Made by a program: the position numbers and the translations under genes. Positions 36,208-45,135 of a DNA stretch of 64,000 nucleotides are shown here, piece after piece; position 1 is the stretch's first letter, and each line of letters starts with the position of its first letter. Location: the NCBI GenBank assembly GCA_028687995.1, contig JAQTZA010000003.1, positions 62,001 through 126,000 of the forward strand, written 5' to 3'. The notes under the pieces were generated by a model that saw only the letters and a program-made list of their open reading frames with translations, was not told the DNA's origin and did not search any database. The DNA comes from Bacteroidales bacterium (lineage in GTDB: Bacteria > Bacteroidota > Bacteroidia > Bacteroidales > UBA7332).

Positions 36208-37071
36208 ATGGATCAAAAAAGCATAGACGCCCTCGTACAGTTTCAGGTGAATGAAATCACCGAAAGCATAGTGTATCGGAACCTCGCCAAATTGGAGAAA
36301 AATCCTGAAAACAGGAAGGTTCTCAACTACATCGCCGATGAAGAGTTGAAGCACTACTCGATTCTGAAGAAATTCACCAATCAGTCGCCTAAAGCAGACA
36401 TGGCGAAAGTTTGGCGTTTCACACAGATTTCGAGAATCTTTGGTGTCACCTTCGGCATCAAACTGATGGAGCGCGGCGAAGTACATGCGCAGGGCAGCTA
36501 TGGCAGCTTTGGCGACTATCCGGAATTGATGCAAATTGCCAACGAAGAGGGCGACCACGAAAAAGAACTCATCGGCATGATCGACGAAGAGCGCCTCAAC
36601 TACATGGGTTCGGTGGTGTTGGGATTGAACGATGCATTGGTAGAACTGACCGGAGCATTGGCGGGCTTTACGTTGGCGCTCAACAATCCGCACCTGATTG
36701 CGCTCACGGGCAGCATCACCGGAATCGCAGCGGCACTATCGATGGCATCGTCGGAATACCTATCCACCAAATCGGAAGGCGGCGACAAGAGCGCCATCAA
36801 AGCCTCGGTTTATACGGGAACGGCGTATCTGATTACGGTAATATTGCTGATTCTTCCTTTTCTGCTTTTATCGAATATTTTCCTGTCGCTCGGTATCACG
36901 ATTTCTACTGCGTTAGTGATCATTGCCGTGTTCAATTACTACTATTCTGTGGCAAAAGACGAAAGCTTTAAGCATCGCTTCTTCGAAATGGCAGCTCTGA
37001 GTACAAGCGTGGCAGCCATCAGCTTCCTGATTGGTTACCTGCTGAATAAGTTTACGGGAATAGGCTTGTAG
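36208..37071 (+). CDS. Erythrin-VIT1 protein: ferritin-like domain fused to a CCC1/VIT1 iron transporter
   Basis: A 287-residue membrane protein. Residues 1-130 form a rubrerythrin/ferritin-like four-helix domain with metal-ligand motifs ADEELKHY (residues 43-50) and EEGDHEKEL. Residues about 130-287 form a VIT1/CCC1 domain of five helices with GLNDALVELTGALAGF and SMASSEYLSTKSE. Such proteins oxidise and move Fe(II) or Mn(II) across the inner membrane. The ATG at 36208 is chosen over 36142, because the upstream frame starts inside the TATCTTTG promoter box. It ends at a bidirectional-looking hairpin. Confidence 0.88.
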   Translation: MDQKSIDALVQFQVNEITESIVYRNLAKLEKNPENRKVLNYIADEELKHYSILKKFTNQSPKADMAKVWRFTQISRIFGVTFGIKLMERGEVHAQGSYGSFGDYPELMQIANEEGDHEKELIGMIDEERLNYMGSVVLGLNDALVELTGALAGFTLALNNPHLIALTGSITGIAAALSMASSEYLSTKSEGGDKSAIKASVYTGTAYLITVILLILPFLLLSNIFLSLGITISTALVIIAVFNYYYSVAKDESFKHRFFEMAALSTSVAAISFLIGYLLNKFTGIGL

Positions 37072-37088
37072 AAAAATCATACAAACAT

Positions 37089-37128
37089 AAAAGGCGACCG
37101 TTTTCATAATAGAAGATGGTCGCCTTTT
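37089..37128. terminator. Terminator hairpin shared by converging genes
   Basis: AAAAGGCGACC (37089-37099) pairs perfectly with GGTCGCCTTTT (37118-37128). It sits between the iron-transporter gene and the converging gene at 37145, with A and T flanks that could serve both strands. Confidence 0.85.
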
Positions 37129-37144
37129 CAATATGATTTCATTT

Positions 37145-38344
37145 CTAAAGAATCCGTTTTGCAGAACCAATTCCAAATTTAAAACTGATTGAAATATTAT
37201 GCGTCAAACCATTCATTCCTACATAAGGGGCTGAAAACGCGATGGGTTGAACAGTATATCTAATATTTAAAGAAGAAAAATTCGACATTGGCTTTTGGTA
37301 TAAGTCATTGTAATAAAACATATTCGCAAATTCCCACCCAAAATCAATTCCTAAAACTGGAGAGGCTTTTGATATTATCTCAATGTTTTTTAAATCAACA
37401 TTTTTGTCTTGGTCGTTTTGATAAGGTGAAATCATCAACCACCCAACACCAACGATTGGAGATACGCTTATTTTCTTAGATGGCATAAATTTATAGCCAA
37501 GACTTACTTCTGGCAACATCAATTGAGCGCGCTCAGAATTTTGCCACGTATAACCCTTGTAATCAATATCTTTTTTTAATCCACTAAACACAAATGCAGC
37601 TCTTGTGTTGAGTTGGAAGCTATTATATCCCCATATAAATCCAAGCCCAAAAGTACCACCGCTGCTTAGAGATTCATTTGTTCGTCCAGTTAGGATAGAT
37701 GCGCCTGAGTAGATCTCCATACCCATTGAAAATCCTGCTGGCTTATATTCAAAGCGTATATTTCGCTTGATATAATCGTTATACGAACTTTTCGGATAGT
37801 TGTTTATGAATTTTGTTGATTGACTATTTATCTCATCGTAATATTTACTTCTTGGAGAAGTTGAAGCATAAACATCAAGAATAAGAAGGAACAGACTTCT
37901 GTCTTCGTCCGATATTGAACTACAATTTTCGATTTCTTCTGTAACTTCCTTTTTTTGATCTATAATTTTCTGGTAGATAATCTGATGCAATTGATCATCT
38001 TTGGGTTGCACTCTACGATTCAGTTTTACTAGAGTAGTTGAGTCCATCATCTGAACATCTCGACTAATTGATTTGTAATCTTTTAGTAAAATAGAGAGAA
38101 GCCATTTTTCCGCAGGATATAGCGTTACATAATAGGTTTCATCAATACTACTGTTGAATTCTTGCAAAAGAGTTTTTGCTTGAGCAGTGTCATTCGCTAC
38201 GATTTTATCTATTAATAAATTTCTGTATTTGTAGATAATATCAGATTTCGTCTCCTGAGCATTCAACTTTTCGAAGTTTTGTGCTTTGATATGAGAAGAA
38301 AGGGCTAAAAAAGCTAATGCAATAATTGAAAAATATCGTTTCAT
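37145..38344 (-). CDS. Hypothetical exported protein with outer-membrane beta-barrel domain
   Basis: A 399-residue protein: signal peptide (MKRYFSIIALAFLALSSHIKAQ), a helical periplasmic-type region of about 180 residues rich in charged residues, then a beta-barrel-like C-terminal half (YKPAGFSMGMEIYSGASIL ... GLTHNISISFKFGIGSAKRIL). No family could be named. It converges on the iron transporter gene and lies just downstream of the duplicated sdhB tail. Confidence 0.65.
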   Translation of the reverse strand: MKRYFSIIALAFLALSSHIKAQNFEKLNAQETKSDIIYKYRNLLIDKIVANDTAQAKTLLQEFNSSIDETYYVTLYPAEKWLLSILLKDYKSISRDVQMMDSTTLVKLNRRVQPKDDQLHQIIYQKIIDQKKEVTEEIENCSSISDEDRSLFLLILDVYASTSPRSKYYDEINSQSTKFINNYPKSSYNDYIKRNIRFEYKPAGFSMGMEIYSGASILTGRTNESLSSGGTFGLGFIWGYNSFQLNTRAAFVFSGLKKDIDYKGYTWQNSERAQLMLPEVSLGYKFMPSKKISVSPIVGVGWLMISPYQNDQDKNVDLKNIEIISKASPVLGIDFGWEFANMFYYNDLYQKPMSNFSSLNIRYTVQPIAFSAPYVGMNGLTHNISISFKFGIGSAKRIL

Positions 38345-38430
38345 ATTCGATAAAGTTTAGTTTACAAAGATAATTACAACTTCCTTTTAATAGTCCAATT
38401 TATTAAAAAAAACCGTTCCATATTTTGATA

Positions 38431-38504
38431 GCGACTAATCTCTTAGTCAGCTAATTTAGCACAAAGGTATTCGCGGTTGAGGCGAGCGATGTTGCTGATA
38501 GAGA
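38431..38504 (-). pseudogene. Duplicated 3' end of sdhB
   Basis: These 74 bases match 41373-41446, the end of sdhB with its stop codon, at 70 of 74 positions. In the sdhB frame it encodes [18 protein letters not shown] and stop. The two differences inside coding sequence are synonymous (Leu CTC/CTG, Cys TGT/TGC); the other two lie past the stop. Beyond the repeat, a truncated copy of the sdhB terminator (GGAACGG followed by T8 on the minus strand) is also present. Confidence 0.9.
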
Positions 38505-38518
38505 AGACAACTCCTTTT

Positions 38519-39433
38519 TTAATATTGAGCTAATGCGTCTGATAATCTCTTTTTTATTTCAGCAACCAACGATGGCGGTTCAATGACTCTAACTTCTGAT
38601 CCGTGCGAGAGAATTTCAAGAATAAAATCGTAGGTTATAAAAACGCGAAGTTTTACACAAAATTCATTTTCATTTTCTGAAATAATTTGCTGGCTTTTAT
38701 GAAGAGGGAGAGATTTAATAAATTTGCCTTTTAGAGGTGTAAAAGATAGAATCACATTTTCGGGATTTCTGTCCGTCGGTCTAATAATACCGAAACAATC
38801 GCTAAGTTGATTAGAGAAATTGATGATTTGATTTGTTGTGAATCCAAGTCTCAGTATTTCCAGTGTGCTGATTCTGCCTAATGCAAATGTCTTTGCCATA
38901 TTCGCATTTTGCTCAAACATAAGTAAATACCACCTATTTTTAAACTCTTTGAGTGCATAAGGTTCGCCCAATCGCGTACTTATATGCTCATTGTCGAATT
39001 TTCGGTACTCGAATTTGATTTGCTTACGATTCTTTATAGCATGGATGATACCAAAAAGATGCTCAGTGCCTTTGGGTCTCCTGTTTTCATGAAAAACAAA
39101 GGAAGACAAATCTGAAGCTATATTCATCGAATTAAACAGATCGAAAGCTTCGAGCATTGGTTGAAAATTCAAGTTGTCAATTTCATCTTCAATATAATAG
39201 CCTGAATTTTGACGAGAATACTCAATCGAAATTCCAAATAGATTTCGAATCTCCCGAATATCACGTTTTAGTGTTCTCTCTGAGAAACCCATCGAAAGCG
39301 TATCATCTTGAAGAGATAGTGAGATTATCTTTTGTTCGATATGTTCACGAATCTCTTTTAAAGATACATATTTGCCTTTTCTTATCTTCTCGATGATAAT
39401 GAAATAGCGTGTTAGAAATCCTTTTTTTGACAT
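38519..39433 (-). CDS. WYL domain transcriptional regulator
   Basis: A 304-residue DNA-binding regulator: N-terminal winged helix-turn-helix (about residues 1-80, with FSERTLKRDIREIRNLFGIS), a WYL domain with GEPYALKEFKNRWYLLMFE near residue 160, and a C-terminal WCX extension. WYL proteins sense ligands such as nucleotides and often control phage-defence islands (BrxR and CapW are known examples). Here it is downstream of two nuclease-like genes, 15 bp from the nearer one, all on one strand, so it may autoregulate the island. Confidence 0.88.
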   Translation of the reverse strand: MSKKGFLTRYFIIIEKIRKGKYVSLKEIREHIEQKIISLSLQDDTLSMGFSERTLKRDIREIRNLFGISIEYSRQNSGYYIEDEIDNLNFQPMLEAFDLFNSMNIASDLSSFVFHENRRPKGTEHLFGIIHAIKNRKQIKFEYRKFDNEHISTRLGEPYALKEFKNRWYLLMFEQNANMAKTFALGRISTLEILRLGFTTNQIINFSNQLSDCFGIIRPTDRNPENVILSFTPLKGKFIKSLPLHKSQQIISENENEFCVKLRVFITYDFILEILSHGSEVRVIEPPSLVAEIKKRLSDALAQY

Positions 39434-39448
39434 AAAAAAAACGGCATT

Positions 39449-39961
39449 TTAGAATGGAATTTCATCCGATGACTTGAAAATGTATATTTCTTTAGGACGT
39501 TCATTTAAGATCAATATAGACATTGATATATAATACTGTAAATCTTTCCATCCTTTTAAACCATCAGGCCATTCATCTTCAAGAGTTATATCGCCAAGAT
39601 AAATAACATATTCATTTTTATCGACACATAAATTGTTTGTAATCTTGGTCCTATCGATCGATTGAAGTTCTAGACCCATTTGCCCCACCTTATAACCGTT
39701 ATTTTTTTTGTCAATTGACTTTTTTGATTCTATATATACAACAGATTTATTATCAATAATTATTGTATCAATAAATTTGTCTTTGGCATAGGGTATATTC
39801 TGTAGACAAATAGCTTTAGGCCAAAATGTTAAGTAGAAATGAGTCAATAGGCAAGTTTGATTTAAATCAATTAATTCAACTTTTTCTGTTTTTTTGTAAA
39901 ATTTCTGATACTTTACATTGGCTTGAAAAAGAGCATGATAAACATTATCAATAATATCCAT
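39449..39961 (-). CDS. PD-(D/E)XK-like putative nuclease, short paralogue
   Basis: A 170-residue cytosolic protein. The core IDTIIIDNKSVVYIESKKS has Asp65/Asp70 followed by Glu78-x-Lys80, matching the PD-(D/E)XK nuclease catalytic pattern. Around it, THFYLTFWPKAICLQNIPY closely follows the upstream protein's THNYLKLRPEAICWQEVPF, showing the two are paralogues. The C-terminus is shorter, with YVIYLGDITLED. I know no named family. AT-rich like its neighbours. Confidence 0.6.
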   Translation of the reverse strand: MDIIDNVYHALFQANVKYQKFYKKTEKVELIDLNQTCLLTHFYLTFWPKAICLQNIPYAKDKFIDTIIIDNKSVVYIESKKSIDKKNNGYKVGQMGLELQSIDRTKITNNLCVDKNEYVIYLGDITLEDEWPDGLKGWKDLQYYISMSILILNERPKEIYIFKSSDEIPF

Positions 39962-40108
39962 AATATATTCAATTATTTAGTTGATGTATATTGTTTTGTT
40001 ATCACAATCAAAATCCCAATGAATTATGTAGATTAATTTCGTCAATTCCTATTTGACAAATCACTTTTGTTTTCAGAGTATATTCAATATTTTCTATAAG
40101 TAAGCATG

Positions 40109-40264
40109 TTACTTTTCAAGAAAAGACTTTATCAAACGTCCATAAAATTCTTGTAATGTTTCATTGGATTGATGTTGATTCATCTCTTTAAAAACATTCT
40201 GCGATTTGGCAGCTGCCCGATAATTAAAAAACAGCAAACTAGAAAAGCTTTTTTGGACATAAGA
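40109..40264 (-). pseudogene. Possible small ORF or frame-shifted tail after the longer nuclease gene
   Basis: In the gap between the two paralogues a different frame encodes FFNYRAAAKSQNVFKEMNQH and ends in LIKSFLEK with stop at 40109. It overlaps the end of the 40239-40904 gene out of frame and has no ATG until MNQHQ. It could be a frame-shifted remnant of a longer protein or chance coding. No homologue is recognised. Confidence 0.25.
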
Positions 40265-40904
40265 TATTTGTATAAGAATCACTTTTAATTTTAAAAAGTG
40301 AATAGGCGATATTGTATTTCTTAATCGCGTTTTCGGTAGGATTATTTATTTTTTCAAATGAGAATATCCCACTTTTTATTTCTTCTATCTCTGAATAATG
40401 AAGTTCGGGATTTCTCTCTATCTGAGGATAGATTACTTCTAAAAAATAATTTTCCACCCATTTATTTATTACATTTTTTTTGTATTTTCCTTCATCCCAA
40501 ATATCAGTAATGTACAAAATATACTCATCTTTTTCGCAACACAAGCCCTTAGTTATTTCTTGCCTATAAGAATGGATAAGAAGTCTTCCTAAATCATCTG
40601 CAATTTCTTTTTCTTTAGGATTTCCTGAAATTCTTTTTGCTTCAATATAAATAACTGAATTGCCATCAATAATTAAAGTATCAATATGTTCTTTTTTACC
40701 GAATGGAACCTCCTGCCAACAAATGGCTTCTGGACGAAGTTTCAAATAATTGTGCGTAAAAAAGAAAGTTTGATTTCTTTCGGTAAAACCATTGCGTCCA
40801 TGAGCTGGATAGATATTTTGGAAAACACGCTCATAGTCGATTCTTTTTCCTTTAAATGCCTCTTCAACTTTAGCTTCAATTGTCAATTCTTTGTTTTGTT
40901 CCAT
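40239..40904 (-). CDS. PD-(D/E)XK-like putative nuclease, long paralogue
   Basis: A 221-residue cytosolic protein and first gene of the island. The catalytic-type core is HIDTLIIDGNSVIYIEAKRI: Asp75, Asp80 and Glu88-x-Lys90, with an upstream Glu65 in WQEVPFG, as in PD-(D/E)XK enzymes. The family could not be named. It shares at least 50 aligned residues with the 39449-39961 protein. A TAACTTTG box on the minus strand (40935-40942) may be the -7 element. A nuclease role is inferred only from the motif. Confidence 0.6.
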   Translation of the reverse strand: MEQNKELTIEAKVEEAFKGKRIDYERVFQNIYPAHGRNGFTERNQTFFFTHNYLKLRPEAICWQEVPFGKKEHIDTLIIDGNSVIYIEAKRISGNPKEKEIADDLGRLLIHSYRQEITKGLCCEKDEYILYITDIWDEGKYKKNVINKWVENYFLEVIYPQIERNPELHYSEIEEIKSGIFSFEKINNPTENAIKKYNIAYSLFKIKSDSYTNILCPKKLF

Positions 40905-40949
40905 AGTTTATTTTAGTTAGTTACATACTAACCTCAAAGTTAAAAACAT

Positions 40950-40987
40950 TTTCGAGGTTGCCCAATTATACACAAACAACCTCGAAA
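40950..40987 (-). terminator. Terminator-like hairpin after the 66-residue gene
   Basis: TTTCGAGGTTG (40950-40960) and CAACCTCGAAA (40977-40987) form a perfect 11-bp stem 8 bp after the stop of the gene at 40996-41196. On the minus strand a short GTTTTT tract follows a few bases later. Confidence 0.6.
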
Positions 40988-40995
40988 GTTTCACC

Positions 40996-41196
40996 CTATT
41001 TCAACTTTTCGATGTTAAAATAACTTAAACCAATAGAGATTCCTTTAATTTCAATACCCAATTGATTTTTGAACGCTTCCAAAATTGTTTTGGTTTGAGG
41101 TTTGTCTGTGGCTTGTTCAACCACTTGAACACTCATTCTTTTTGCAATTTTGCCACCAATGTTTTGTTTTGCAGTCACTCTAAATGCGTACGCCAT
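40996..41196 (-). CDS. Small DUF6140-like protein
   Basis: A 66-residue basic cytosolic protein beginning MAYAFRVTAKQNIGGKIAKR and containing MSVQVVEQATDKPQTK. Its pattern (VTAK ... G..I.KGMSV.V) resembles small Bacteroidota proteins annotated DUF6140; function unknown. It lies between the sdhB terminator and the nuclease-like genes, so it may belong to the inserted segment. Confidence 0.5.
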   Translation of the reverse strand: MAYAFRVTAKQNIGGKIAKRMSVQVVEQATDKPQTKTILEAFKNQLGIEIKGISIGLSYFNIEKLK

Positions 41197-41321
41197 AATT
41201 TAAAATTTTGTTTGTTAAACATTCATTCCCCAGGGTTTGGTTTTCCTGTCTGTTTGCAAATTTATACGCTCATAATGCCAAACAATGTCCTTGTAGATTT
41301 TATTTTTCACAACTTTACTCA

Positions 41322-41360
41322 CACAAAAAAAACCGCCCCACACGACGTGCAGAACGGTTT
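41322..41360 (-). terminator. Intrinsic terminator of the sdhCAB operon
   Basis: AAACCG (41330-41335) and CGGTTT (41355-41360) close a stem that continues inward with CACG/CGTG and G-T pairs. On the minus strand a run of eight T residues follows. It is 25 bp after the sdhB stop. Confidence 0.8.
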
Positions 41361-41384
41361 CATTATCGAATTGCGACTAAATTC

Positions 41385-42140
41385 TTAGTCAGCTAATTTA
41401 GCGCAAAGGTATTCGCGGTTCAGGCGAGCGATGTTGCTGATAGAGATGTTTTTTGGACACTCTGCTTCGCAAGCACCGGTGTTGGTACAGTTACCGAAGC
41501 CTAGTTCGTCCATAGCCGCTACCATCGCTTTTGCACGACGAGCACCTTCTACACGACCTTGTGGCAACAAGGCAAACTGGCTCACTTTCGCCGAAACGAA
41601 CAACATAGCCGAAGCATTTTTACAAGCAGCTACACATGCTCCACAACCAATACAAGACGCCGAATCCATTGCTTCGTCAGCATCCACTTTCGAGATAGGA
41701 ATTGCGTTAGCATCAGGGATACCACCTGTGTTTACAGACACGTAACCACCCGCTTGCATAATTTTGTCGAATGCTGTACGATCTACCATCAAGTCGCGGA
41801 TTACAGGGAATCCTGCTGAACGCCAAGGCTCGATAGTGATAGTTTCGCCATCTTTGAACTTACGCATGTGCAACTGACAAGTCGTTACATCTTCGTCGGG
41901 TCCGTGTGGATGACCGTTGATGTAGAGCGAACACATACCGCAGATACCTTCGCGGCAGTCGTGGTCGAATACAACAGGCTCTTGACCTTTATTTACCAAC
42001 TCTTCGTTGAGCATGTCCAACATTTCGAGAAATGAACTGTCGGTAGAAACACCGCTCAATGGGTAGGTCTCGAATTTCCCTTTTTCTTTCGGACCTCTCT
42101 GACGCCAAACTTTCAGCGTTATATTGATTATTTTTTCCAT
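41385..42140 (-). CDS. sdhB: Succinate dehydrogenase/fumarate reductase iron-sulfur subunit
   Basis: Electron-transfer subunit of 251 residues. The [2Fe-2S] ligands are in [20 protein letters not shown], continued by a Cys in [10 protein letters not shown]. The two ferredoxin-type motifs are [16 protein letters not shown] and [14 protein letters not shown]. It is the last gene of sdhC-sdhA-sdhB, 4 bp after sdhA, and its final 20 codons are duplicated at 38431-38504. In anaerobic Bacteroidota this complex mainly reduces fumarate with menaquinol. Confidence 0.95.
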   Translation of the reverse strand: MEKIINITLKVWRQRGPKEKGKFETYPLSGVSTDSSFLEMLDMLNEELVNKGQEPVVFDHDCREGICGMCSLYINGHPHGPDEDVTTCQLHMRKFKDGETITIEPWRSAGFPVIRDLMVDRTAFDKIMQAGGYVSVNTGGIPDANAIPISKVDADEAMDSASCIGCGACVAACKNASAMLFVSAKVSQFALLPQGRVEGARRAKAMVAAMDELGFGNCTNTGACEAECPKNISISNIARLNREYLCAKLAD

Positions 42141-42144
42141 TTTA

Positions 42145-44088
42145 TTACGCTTTGTAGTTACGTTGTTGAACCTTAATCGCTTCGTAAACCAATTCTTCTT
42201 TCAATAATTCAGGCTCTTTGCCTTCGCCATTGAATTTCCAGCATCCGACGTACGAGAATTTATCATCCTGACGGAGCGCTTCGCCCTCTTCAGTTTGGTA
42301 CTCTTCGCGGAAGTGACCACCACACGATTCCTCGCGGTGAAGTGCATCTGTTGCCATCAAGTATCCGATTTCGATAAAGTCTGCTACACGAAGTGCTTTT
42401 TCAAGCTCGATGTTCAAATCGTCTCCCGAACCTGGAATGCGTACATTTGACCAGAACTCTTTTTTCACCTCTTTGATTTTCGCAATCGCAGTTTCGAGGC
42501 CGGCTTTGTTGCGACCCATTCCTACGAAATCCCACATTACAAGACCCAATTGTTTGTGCAACGAGTCAACCGAGCGGGTTCCTTTGATGCTCATCAATTT
42601 AGCGATGCGATCTTTGATCTCTTTCTCTGCTGTTTCGAATTCTGGCAACGAAGTGCTGAAACGAGGCACAGTGATTTGATCTGCCAAGTAGTTTTGGATA
42701 GTGTATGGCAATACGAAATATCCGTCAGCCAAACCTTGCATCAAGGCAGATGCTCCAAGACGGTTTGCGCCGTGATCTGAGAAGTTAGCTTCTCCGATAG
42801 CGAACAATCCTGGGATTGAAGTTTGGAGTTCGTAATCTACCCAAACACCACCCATTGTGTAGTGGATGGCAGGGTAAATCATCATCGGAGTTGCGTACGG
42901 ATTATCGTCAACGATTTTTTCATACATTTGGAAAAGGTTACCGTAGCGAGCCTCAACCGTTTTTTGACCTAAACGCTCAATAGCAGCAGAAAAATCGAGG
43001 TAAACAGCCAAACCAGTTGCGCCAACACCAAATCCAGCATCGCAACGCTCTTTCGCAGCACGCGAAGCTACGTCACGCGGCACAAGGTTACCGAAAGCTG
43101 GGTAACGACGCTCCAAATAGTAATCGCGTTCGTCTTCTTTCAGATCGGTTGGTTTCTTTTTGCCTGCGCGAATCGCCTCAGCATCCTCTTTTTTCTTGGG
43201 TACCCAGATGCGACCATCGTTACGCAACGACTCTGACATCAACGTCAGTTTCGATTGGTTTTCGCCGTGAACTGGAATACAAGTTGGGTGAATTTGCGCG
43301 TAGCAAGGATTTGCAAAGTAAGCTCCTTTTTTGTACGCCTGAATGGCAGCTGAACCGTTCGATCCCATTGCATTCGTAGAAAGGAAGAATGCGTTTCCGT
43401 AACCACCCGTAGCGATGACTACAGCGTGAGCAGCGAAACGTTCGATTTTACCAGTTACGAGGTTGCGGGCAATGATACCACGAGCGCGACCGTCAACGAT
43501 TACCACGTCGAGCATTTCGTAGCGGGTGTATAATTTCACAGCACCTTTGCCTACTTGGCGACTCAAAGCTGAGTATGCGCCAAGCAACAACTGCTGACCT
43601 GTTTGTCCTTTAGCATAAAAAGTACGCGAAACTTGTGCTCCACCGAACGAACGGTTGTCGAGCAAACCACCGTATTCGCGAGCGAAAGGCACACCTTGCG
43701 CCACACATTGGTCGATGATGCTACCAGATACTTCTGCCAAACGGTGAACGTTGGCCTCGCGAGCACGGTAGTCACCCCCTTTGATGGTGTCGTAGAACAA
43801 GCGATAAACGCTATCGCCGTCGTTTTGGTAGTTTTTCGATGCATTGATACCCCCTTGTGCAGCAATTGAGTGCGCACGACGTGGAGAATCCTGAATACAG
43901 AAGTTCAATACATTGAAACCAAGCTCTCCGAGAGAAGCTGCAGCTGAACCTCCTGCCAAACCTGTTCCGACCACGATTACATCAAGTCGGCGTTTGTTTG
44001 AGGGGTTCACTAATTTCTGGTGTGATTTGTAATAACTCCACTTCTCAGCCAATGGCCCTTGTGGAATTTTAGAATCTATCTTTGTCAT
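42145..44088 (-). CDS. sdhA: Succinate dehydrogenase/fumarate reductase flavoprotein subunit
   Basis: Catalytic subunit of 647 residues with covalent FAD. The dinucleotide fold is [15 protein letters not shown], the flavinylation histidine lies in [15 protein letters not shown], and the dicarboxylate site includes [12 protein letters not shown] and the arginine in [14 protein letters not shown]. The protein is of the long Bacteroidota/epsilon-proteobacterial type that pairs with a single cytochrome b subunit. Confidence 0.96.
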   Translation of the reverse strand: MTKIDSKIPQGPLAEKWSYYKSHQKLVNPSNKRRLDVIVVGTGLAGGSAAASLGELGFNVLNFCIQDSPRRAHSIAAQGGINASKNYQNDGDSVYRLFYDTIKGGDYRAREANVHRLAEVSGSIIDQCVAQGVPFAREYGGLLDNRSFGGAQVSRTFYAKGQTGQQLLLGAYSALSRQVGKGAVKLYTRYEMLDVVIVDGRARGIIARNLVTGKIERFAAHAVVIATGGYGNAFFLSTNAMGSNGSAAIQAYKKGAYFANPCYAQIHPTCIPVHGENQSKLTLMSESLRNDGRIWVPKKKEDAEAIRAGKKKPTDLKEDERDYYLERRYPAFGNLVPRDVASRAAKERCDAGFGVGATGLAVYLDFSAAIERLGQKTVEARYGNLFQMYEKIVDDNPYATPMMIYPAIHYTMGGVWVDYELQTSIPGLFAIGEANFSDHGANRLGASALMQGLADGYFVLPYTIQNYLADQITVPRFSTSLPEFETAEKEIKDRIAKLMSIKGTRSVDSLHKQLGLVMWDFVGMGRNKAGLETAIAKIKEVKKEFWSNVRIPGSGDDLNIELEKALRVADFIEIGYLMATDALHREESCGGHFREEYQTEEGEALRQDDKFSYVGCWKFNGEGKEPELLKEELVYEAIKVQQRNYKA

Positions 44089-44130
44089 AAGAAATAATTT
44101 ACGATTGAATGAATAAATCAGTTAGCACAA

Positions 44131-44784
44131 CTACAGTGACATCATATAAAAATAGACTGTCACCAAAGCAAATCCCAAGAAAATGATGGTTGAGAATACG
44201 TTTGCAATTACTTTCAAACGCGACAACCAAATCTTGTTGCTAAAACCGATAGTCTGAAATGCACTCCAGAAACCGTGAGTCAAGTGAAACCAAATAGCAG
44301 CAAACCAAACGAGGTACAAACCACTGAAAACAGGACTTGCGAACAACTCTTTGATCAAATCAGCACCAGAAGCAGTAGCACCGCCAGCCAACTCTGCATA
44401 CATCATTTTGTACCAGAAGTGATACAAGTGAAGCGCTAAGAATCCAACAACGATAAGACCCAAAACAAACATGTTTTTAGATGCCCATTTTACTTCCTTC
44501 GGTGCGTCAGTGTAAGCGTAAGCCTGATTTCCACGTGCTTTCTGATTTTGAAGTGTCAAAATCGTTGCATAAATGATGTGCACAAAGAAACCAGCAGCCA
44601 ATACCAGTGTTCCCACCAATGCATACCAGTTTACACCCAAAAATTCACAAACCATATCGTACGCATCTGTCGAAAAGACAGCCACGATGTTCATGGACAT
44701 GTGAAACAACAAAAACAGAATAAGGAAAAGACCTGACACACTCATTATCAGCTTTCTCCCGATTGATGATTTAAGAATCCACAT
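44131..44784 (-). CDS. sdhC: Succinate dehydrogenase/fumarate reductase cytochrome b subunit
   Basis: Di-heme membrane anchor of 217 residues with five helices. Candidate heme-ligand histidines lie in LLFHMSMNIVA, FFVHIIYATIL, ALHLYHFWYK and WFHLTHGFWSA, as in the b558 family. It leads the operon. A TATTTTTG box on the minus strand (44850-44857) is a probable -7 promoter element. Confidence 0.93.
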   Translation of the reverse strand: MWILKSSIGRKLIMSVSGLFLILFLLFHMSMNIVAVFSTDAYDMVCEFLGVNWYALVGTLVLAAGFFVHIIYATILTLQNQKARGNQAYAYTDAPKEVKWASKNMFVLGLIVVGFLALHLYHFWYKMMYAELAGGATASGADLIKELFASPVFSGLYLVWFAAIWFHLTHGFWSAFQTIGFSNKIWLSRLKVIANVFSTIIFLGFALVTVYFYMMSL

Positions 44785-45135
44785 AAAATTAAATTTAGAT
44801 TATTTGATGATTATTTGATTTTCAAAATTAATTCGATCTATTAAGGACGCAAAAATAATGCTTTAAAACATATTTTCGACTAATTAAGGAAATAATTCTT
44901 TAATAAGCGGAGAGATTTATATCGAGTATAAATAATGTTTTTCAGAACGAACAACAAAAATAGTAGAAGATTAGGTATAATCCATATAAAATATGACAGA
45001 AATGTCAATGTTTTTGTTCACATCCTTTTTTACACTTAATAAAAAGGGCGTTTCATTGATAATTGTTGATTAAATTAGTACCATTTTCTAATTTAGCATC
45101 CTAATTCTTGAATCTAACCAAACACAATATATTAA
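44785..45135. other. Divergent promoter region between sdhC and the BspA-like gene
   Basis: Three hundred and fifty AT-rich bases without a gene. On the minus strand TATTTTTG (44850-44857) fits an sdhC -7 box. On the plus strand only an imperfect TAATTTAG (about 45090) is seen for the LRR gene. No hairpin or known riboswitch is recognised. Confidence 0.5.
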
